In this document: in pieces, positions 60,330 to 64,000 of the stretch
Layout: every line of letters starts with the position of its first letter
How positions within the stretch are numbered: the stretch's first letter is position 1
NCBI GenBank assembly: GCA_948468385.1
Contig: CAOKHZ010000018.1
Coordinates: forward strand, 24,551-88,550
Reading direction: 5' to 3'
Origin: an uncultured Faecalicatena sp.
GTDB lineage: Bacteria > Bacillota > Clostridia > Lachnospirales > Lachnospiraceae
Length of the DNA stretch: 64,000 bases
Program-made: the position numbers and the translations under genes
The notes under the pieces: model-generated
Database searches by the model: none
What the model was told of the DNA's origin: nothing
Seen by the model: the letters and a program-made list of their open reading frames with translations, nothing else

Positions 60330-63191
60330 ATGTTAACAGTAAGTATTGATGATGTGATGGGGGTTTTGAAGCTGTGCGTCCCCTATCTCGCGGGATGTGG
60401 GATTGCCATCGTGCTGGCGGTCGTCGTTTGTATTGCCTGCATGAAAATGAAGCGGCCGACAAAGTTTTTGGTGAGGAATCAGGCGGGAATAGCCGCGCTT
60501 TTGGCCGTGGTCGTCGTGGCGAATTTGATTTGCACGGGGCCGATGTCGAGCCTATTGTCGCTCTTAAGCGGCGAGGGCGTGATTTCCGAGGAGTCCAGCA
60601 AGGAGGCCATGGAACTGTGTCAGGACATTGCGGAGGAAGGAATCGTGCTTCTGGAAAATGAGGAGGGCGTGCTCCCGCTCGATGAAGGGGGCAAGTTAAA
60701 CGTCTTTGGCTGGGCTTCCATCGACCCGTGCTACGGAGGCACCGGATCGGGTGCCATTTCCGACAAGGCGGAGAAGGTAAGCTTGTTGAAGGGATTGAAG
60801 GATGCCGGCATCGAGACAAACGGCGAACTGTCAAAGTTTTATAAAGACTATTTGCCGCAGAGGCCGGTGCTGGGGTACGGAAATTGTAATTGGACGTTGC
60901 CGGAACCGCCGGCGGAAAATTATTCGGACGAGCTGCTTGCGCAGGCAAAAGAATATTCGGACAAGGCCATGATCGTCATTACCCGTCTGGGCGGGGAGCA
61001 TGCGGATTTGCCGGTGGACATGACGGTCGTGCAGTATGAAAATAATTCCGACAAGTACGAGGACTTTCCGGCCGGGACGCATTACCTGGAGCTGAGCCAG
61101 TCGGAAAAGGACATGGTAAAACTGGTCTGCGAAAATTTCGAGGACGTGATTGTCGTTTATAACGGCGCGAACACGCTGGAACTGGGATTTTGTAAGGAGT
61201 ATGAGCAAATCAAGGGCGTCATCTGGTGCCCGCCCGTGGGGCAGAACGGATTTCGGGCGCTGGGCGAGATTGTCAGCGGGAAGGTGAACCCGTCGGGGCA
61301 TGCCGTGGACACGTTCGTTTATGACCTGACCGCGACGCCGTATTATAACAACATCGGTGAGTTTGAATACACCAACGTGGAAGAATTCGGGTTCGAGGCG
61401 AACGGATATTTTACGGAGGGCATCACGAGGCCACATTTCGTGAATTATGTGGAAAATATCTATGTGGGATATCGTTTTTATGAGACGGCCGCCGAGGAAG
61501 GGCTGATTACATACGACGAGGTCGTGCAATACCCGTTTGGACAAGGGTTGTCATACACGACCTTCACGCAGAAAATAGAGGACATTGCCGTGGACGGGGC
61601 GGGAAACGTCACGGCCAGGGTCAAGGTGGAAAATAGCGGGAACGCGGCCGGCAAGGAGGTCGTGCAAGTATATTATAATCCGCCGTATACGGACGGCGGT
61701 ATTGAAAAGGCGTCCGCCAACCTGGTGGCATTTGACAAGACAAAGGAGCTGGAGCCGGGTGAGTCGCAGACGCTGGAACTTCATTTTGCAAAGGAGGACA
61801 TGGCATCCTATGACACGGCGCAGGGGGGCGGCTATGTCTTGGAGGAGGGTGAATACCGGGTTTCGGTTCGAGCCAATTCCCATGACATTTTAGACGAGAA
61901 GAACGTCTTGATTGAGGAAGAAGTCCGCTATGACGGGGAAAATCCGCGAAGCACGGATGAGACGGCGGCCGTCAACCAGTTTGATTTTGCCGAAGGAGAT
62001 GTCACGTATCTTTCCCGGGCAAACCATTTTGCAAATTATGAGGAGGCGGTGGCCGCGCCCGAGGACTATCTGATGAGCGACGAGGCGAAAGCGGGATTTT
62101 ATAACTCCCATAATTACAATCCAGAAGATTTTAACGATCCGGACGAGGAAATGCCGGTCACCGGTGCGAAAAACGGGCTCAAATTGGCGGATTTGCGAGG
62201 GGCGGACTATGACGACGAGCGGTGGGAGGCATTGCTTGACCAGATGACGGTCGAGGAAATGGACAACCTGATTGCCCTGGGCGGATATCAGACGTTGGAG
62301 GTGAAGAGTATCGAGAAGCCGGTCACCATCGACTGTGACGGCCCCGCTTCCATCAACAACATGTTCGCGGGCCTTAGTTCCATCGGATTTCCGGCGGAGG
62401 TGGTTATCGCGTCCACGTTCAATCTGGATTTGGCGCAGGAGTTTGGCCGAAGCATCGGGCGCATGGCCGACGAGATGAACGTGTCTGGCTGGTACGCGCC
62501 GGCCATGGACATGCACCGTTCGGCGTTCGACGGCAGGAATTTTGAATATTATTCCGAGGACGGGCTTTTGTCCGGGCTGATGGGCGCGATGTCGGTGGCG
62601 GGAGCGAAGGAGTACGGAATTTATGCATATGTCAAACATTTCGCCCTCAACGACCAGCAGGTGAGCCAGGAGGAAATGCTTTGTACGTGGTCCACGGAGC
62701 AGGCGATTCGGGAAATTTACCTGAAGCCGTTCGAGTTGTGCGTCAAGGTGGGTGAAAACAACGCCATGATGTCCTCGTGGAATTATATCGGCAACGTGTG
62801 GACGGGAGGATGCGAGGAGCTGCTTACGAACGTTTTGCGGGACGAGTGGGGATTTGAAGGAATGGTCATTTCAGACGGGTTCCATCATACGGGCTATATG
62901 AATTCCGACCAGGCAATCCGCGCGGGCGGCGACATCATGCTGAAGAATTTTGACGTGGAGACGAACCATGTAAAAGACCAGGAAAGTGCCACGGGAATCC
63001 GAGCCATGAGAAATGCCTGCCACAACATTCTTTACACGGTGGCGAACAGCCGGGCGTGCGATGCAAAACGCACGACGGGATGGGCGACGTGGAAGGTGGT
63101 ATTGACGATTGCCGACGCGGCGGCGGTAGTGCTTGTCATCCTCTGGGAGGTGCTGGCCGCCAGGGGATATCGAAAGAGACAAGGAAAGTAA
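60330..63191 (+). CDS. Circularly permuted, membrane-anchored GH3 hydrolase, system 2
   Basis: A 953-residue GH3 enzyme with the same reversed order: two N-terminal helices (about 12-38 and 50-72), sandwich (about 90-330), FnIII-like domain ('PFGQGLSYTTF' near residue 405), TIM barrel (about 600-905) and a C-terminal helix (about 923-943) with a basic tail. The barrel carries K769-H770 ('YVKHFALNDQQ') and probable nucleophile Asp849 in 'GFEGMVISDGFHH'. The extra N-terminal helix puts the N-terminus outside and the catalytic part outside. AAGGGAG lies 9 bases before the ATG. It is a diverged paralog of the system 1 enzyme; substrate unknown. Confidence 0.88.
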   Translation: MLTVSIDDVMGVLKLCVPYLAGCGIAIVLAVVVCIACMKMKRPTKFLVRNQAGIAALLAVVVVANLICTGPMSSLLSLLSGEGVISEESSKEAMELCQDIAEEGIVLLENEEGVLPLDEGGKLNVFGWASIDPCYGGTGSGAISDKAEKVSLLKGLKDAGIETNGELSKFYKDYLPQRPVLGYGNCNWTLPEPPAENYSDELLAQAKEYSDKAMIVITRLGGEHADLPVDMTVVQYENNSDKYEDFPAGTHYLELSQSEKDMVKLVCENFEDVIVVYNGANTLELGFCKEYEQIKGVIWCPPVGQNGFRALGEIVSGKVNPSGHAVDTFVYDLTATPYYNNIGEFEYTNVEEFGFEANGYFTEGITRPHFVNYVENIYVGYRFYETAAEEGLITYDEVVQYPFGQGLSYTTFTQKIEDIAVDGAGNVTARVKVENSGNAAGKEVVQVYYNPPYTDGGIEKASANLVAFDKTKELEPGESQTLELHFAKEDMASYDTAQGGGYVLEEGEYRVSVRANSHDILDEKNVLIEEEVRYDGENPRSTDETAAVNQFDFAEGDVTYLSRANHFANYEEAVAAPEDYLMSDEAKAGFYNSHNYNPEDFNDPDEEMPVTGAKNGLKLADLRGADYDDERWEALLDQMTVEEMDNLIALGGYQTLEVKSIEKPVTIDCDGPASINNMFAGLSSIGFPAEVVIASTFNLDLAQEFGRSIGRMADEMNVSGWYAPAMDMHRSAFDGRNFEYYSEDGLLSGLMGAMSVAGAKEYGIYAYVKHFALNDQQVSQEEMLCTWSTEQAIREIYLKPFELCVKVGENNAMMSSWNYIGNVWTGGCEELLTNVLRDEWGFEGMVISDGFHHTGYMNSDQAIRAGGDIMLKNFDVETNHVKDQESATGIRAMRNACHNILYTVANSRACDAKRTTGWATWKVVLTIADAAAVVLVILWEVLAARGYRKRQGK

Positions 63192-63249
63192 GGGGAAGAC
63201 GCACGTATATCTTGGCGATGCATTACTCGTTTCGCCAATGGCGATTTCA

Positions 63250-63283
63250 AAATGCCTGAATCGTTAGAGTCAGGCATTTTTTT
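63250..63283 (+). terminator. Terminator of the second permuted GH3 gene
   Basis: AAATGCCTGA (63250-63259) pairs perfectly with TCAGGCATTT (63270-63279) and runs into a seven-T tract. Confidence 0.85.
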
Positions 63284-63390
63284 CTGGTGTAATAATAGTT
63301 TGATGAAGATATAATAGAAAAGAAGCAAGCACAACTTGCCAATTGGCGAATGGAAAATAGACGAGGAAAATGGTTTGCGAGGTGAAGGTC

Positions 63391-63916
63391 ATGGCGAGGA
63401 CGGTAGGAATCGGTCATCAGGATTTTGAAGAGGTGATTACGAAAGAAATATTTTATATAGACAAGACGGGGGTTATCAAGGAATGGTGGGAGAACGAGGA
63501 CGTGGTGACTTGTTTGAAAATCTGTCCATTTGGAACGAGGAAAAATACCGCGAGTTACAAGGGACGTACCCGGTGATTTTTTTGAGTTTTGCGGACGTAA
63601 AGGATACATGCTTTTCTGACATGCGGGAGAGGATTTGGAAGGACGGTATAAAATCACGTCAAATCGGGAAAGTGGTTTCGGACGGTACGACGTGATGCTC
63701 GAGCCGCTAAAGCCGGGGGATGATGCCATCATTATCGAATTTAAGGTCTGCAGGGCGGTGAAAAAACAAACGTTGGAAGAAGCGGTGGAGGAAGCGTTAA
63801 AGCAGATTGAAGAGAAGAATTACGCGGCGGACTTGGAGGCGACGCAGATTGCGCCGGAGCGGATTAAGAAATACGGGTTCGCGTTCGAGGGGAAAAAGGT
63901 ATTGATTGGGGAATGA
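63391..63916 (+). pseudogene. Decayed AAA-like/PD-(D/E)XK paralog
   Basis: Three pieces of the protein encoded at 56306 are recognisable in two different frames: the N-terminus 'MARTVGIGHQDFEE' to 'NEDVVT', a middle piece 'GDLFENLSIWNEEKYRELQG' to 'MRERIW', and the C-terminal nuclease piece 'RYKITSNRESGFGRYDVMLE' to 'KKVLIGE'. The P-loop region, the Walker B region and most of the centre are deleted. The upstream promoter block and GCGAGGTGAAGGTC ribosome-site region match the intact copy. The final 84 bases of the window hold nothing I recognise. Confidence 0.8.
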
Positions 63917-64000
63917 GAAGATGGAGCCGTGACGGTCGGAATTTTCGTTACTTTTCACGGGGTGGGGAAATAAGACACGATAATAAGGGACTCTTGTGGG

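Noticed and set aside
63391-63916. Treating the AAA-like/nuclease copies as the ends of an insertion sequence
   Set aside because: There are no terminal inverted repeats, target duplications or transposase; the copies are in direct orientation and one is simply a deleted paralog.

Overview
The window looks like a chromosomal stretch from a Gram-positive, gut- or rumen-type anaerobe of the Lachnospiraceae (Clostridia). The evidence is the AGGAGG ribosome binding sites, consensus sigma-A promoters, many GPH-type sugar symporters, AraC/LacI/DeoR sugar regulators, ABC sugar importers without their own ATPase, a DUF6465-type protein, and domain-reversed GH3 enzymes of the kind known from Butyrivibrio and Ruminococcus. 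I see no rRNA, tRNA, CRISPR array, prophage or transposase.

Layout. 1-12.2 kb is a carbohydrate island: a YesL-like membrane protein, a divergent DeoR repressor, a lipoprotein sugar-binding protein with two permeases, two cytoplasmic GH3 hydrolases, an UlaG-type lactonase and a HAD phosphatase, ending in a scrapyard of AraC and carboxylesterase remnants. 12.4-24.6 kb holds a GPH symporter, truA, a decayed AAA-ATPase/partner pair, a ParB-like/BMP receptor coupled to a metallophosphoesterase, exonuclease III, a broken MNT-HEPN toxin-antitoxin pair, two zinc-type CobW GTPases and a Uma2 protein. 24.6-33.3 kb is a second sugar island (AraC, two GH2 enzymes, LacI, GPH symporter). 33.6-37 kb is DUF6465, an HD hydrolase, a sirtuin, cytidine deaminase and deoxyinosine glycosylase. 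37-41.2 kb is AraC, a GPH symporter, an alpha/beta hydrolase and a small protein. 41.4-47.7 kb is a TetR-controlled redox/membrane operon, two unknown proteins and an aldehyde dehydrogenase.

47.9-64 kb is the most unusual part. A PadR repressor with two identical operators in its own promoter precedes a SEDS (FtsW/RodA-type) protein with a HAAS-like N-terminal domain. Two AgrA/AgrC-like LytTR two-component systems follow. Each lies next to a large, circularly permuted GH3 enzyme anchored in the membrane by helices at both ends, and the region in front of each enzyme carries direct repeats with a 21-bp period, the geometry of LytTR sites. An intact and a decayed copy of an AAA-like/PD-(D/E)XK gene bracket the second module. 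I propose these as two signal-responsive surface glycosidase modules.

Two themes recur across the window. One is a family of about 40-bp intergenic palindromes with GTTAC...GTAAC ends (five copies). The other is gene decay by internal deletion: at least seven gene remnants keep both ends of a coding region but have lost the middle or shifted frame.
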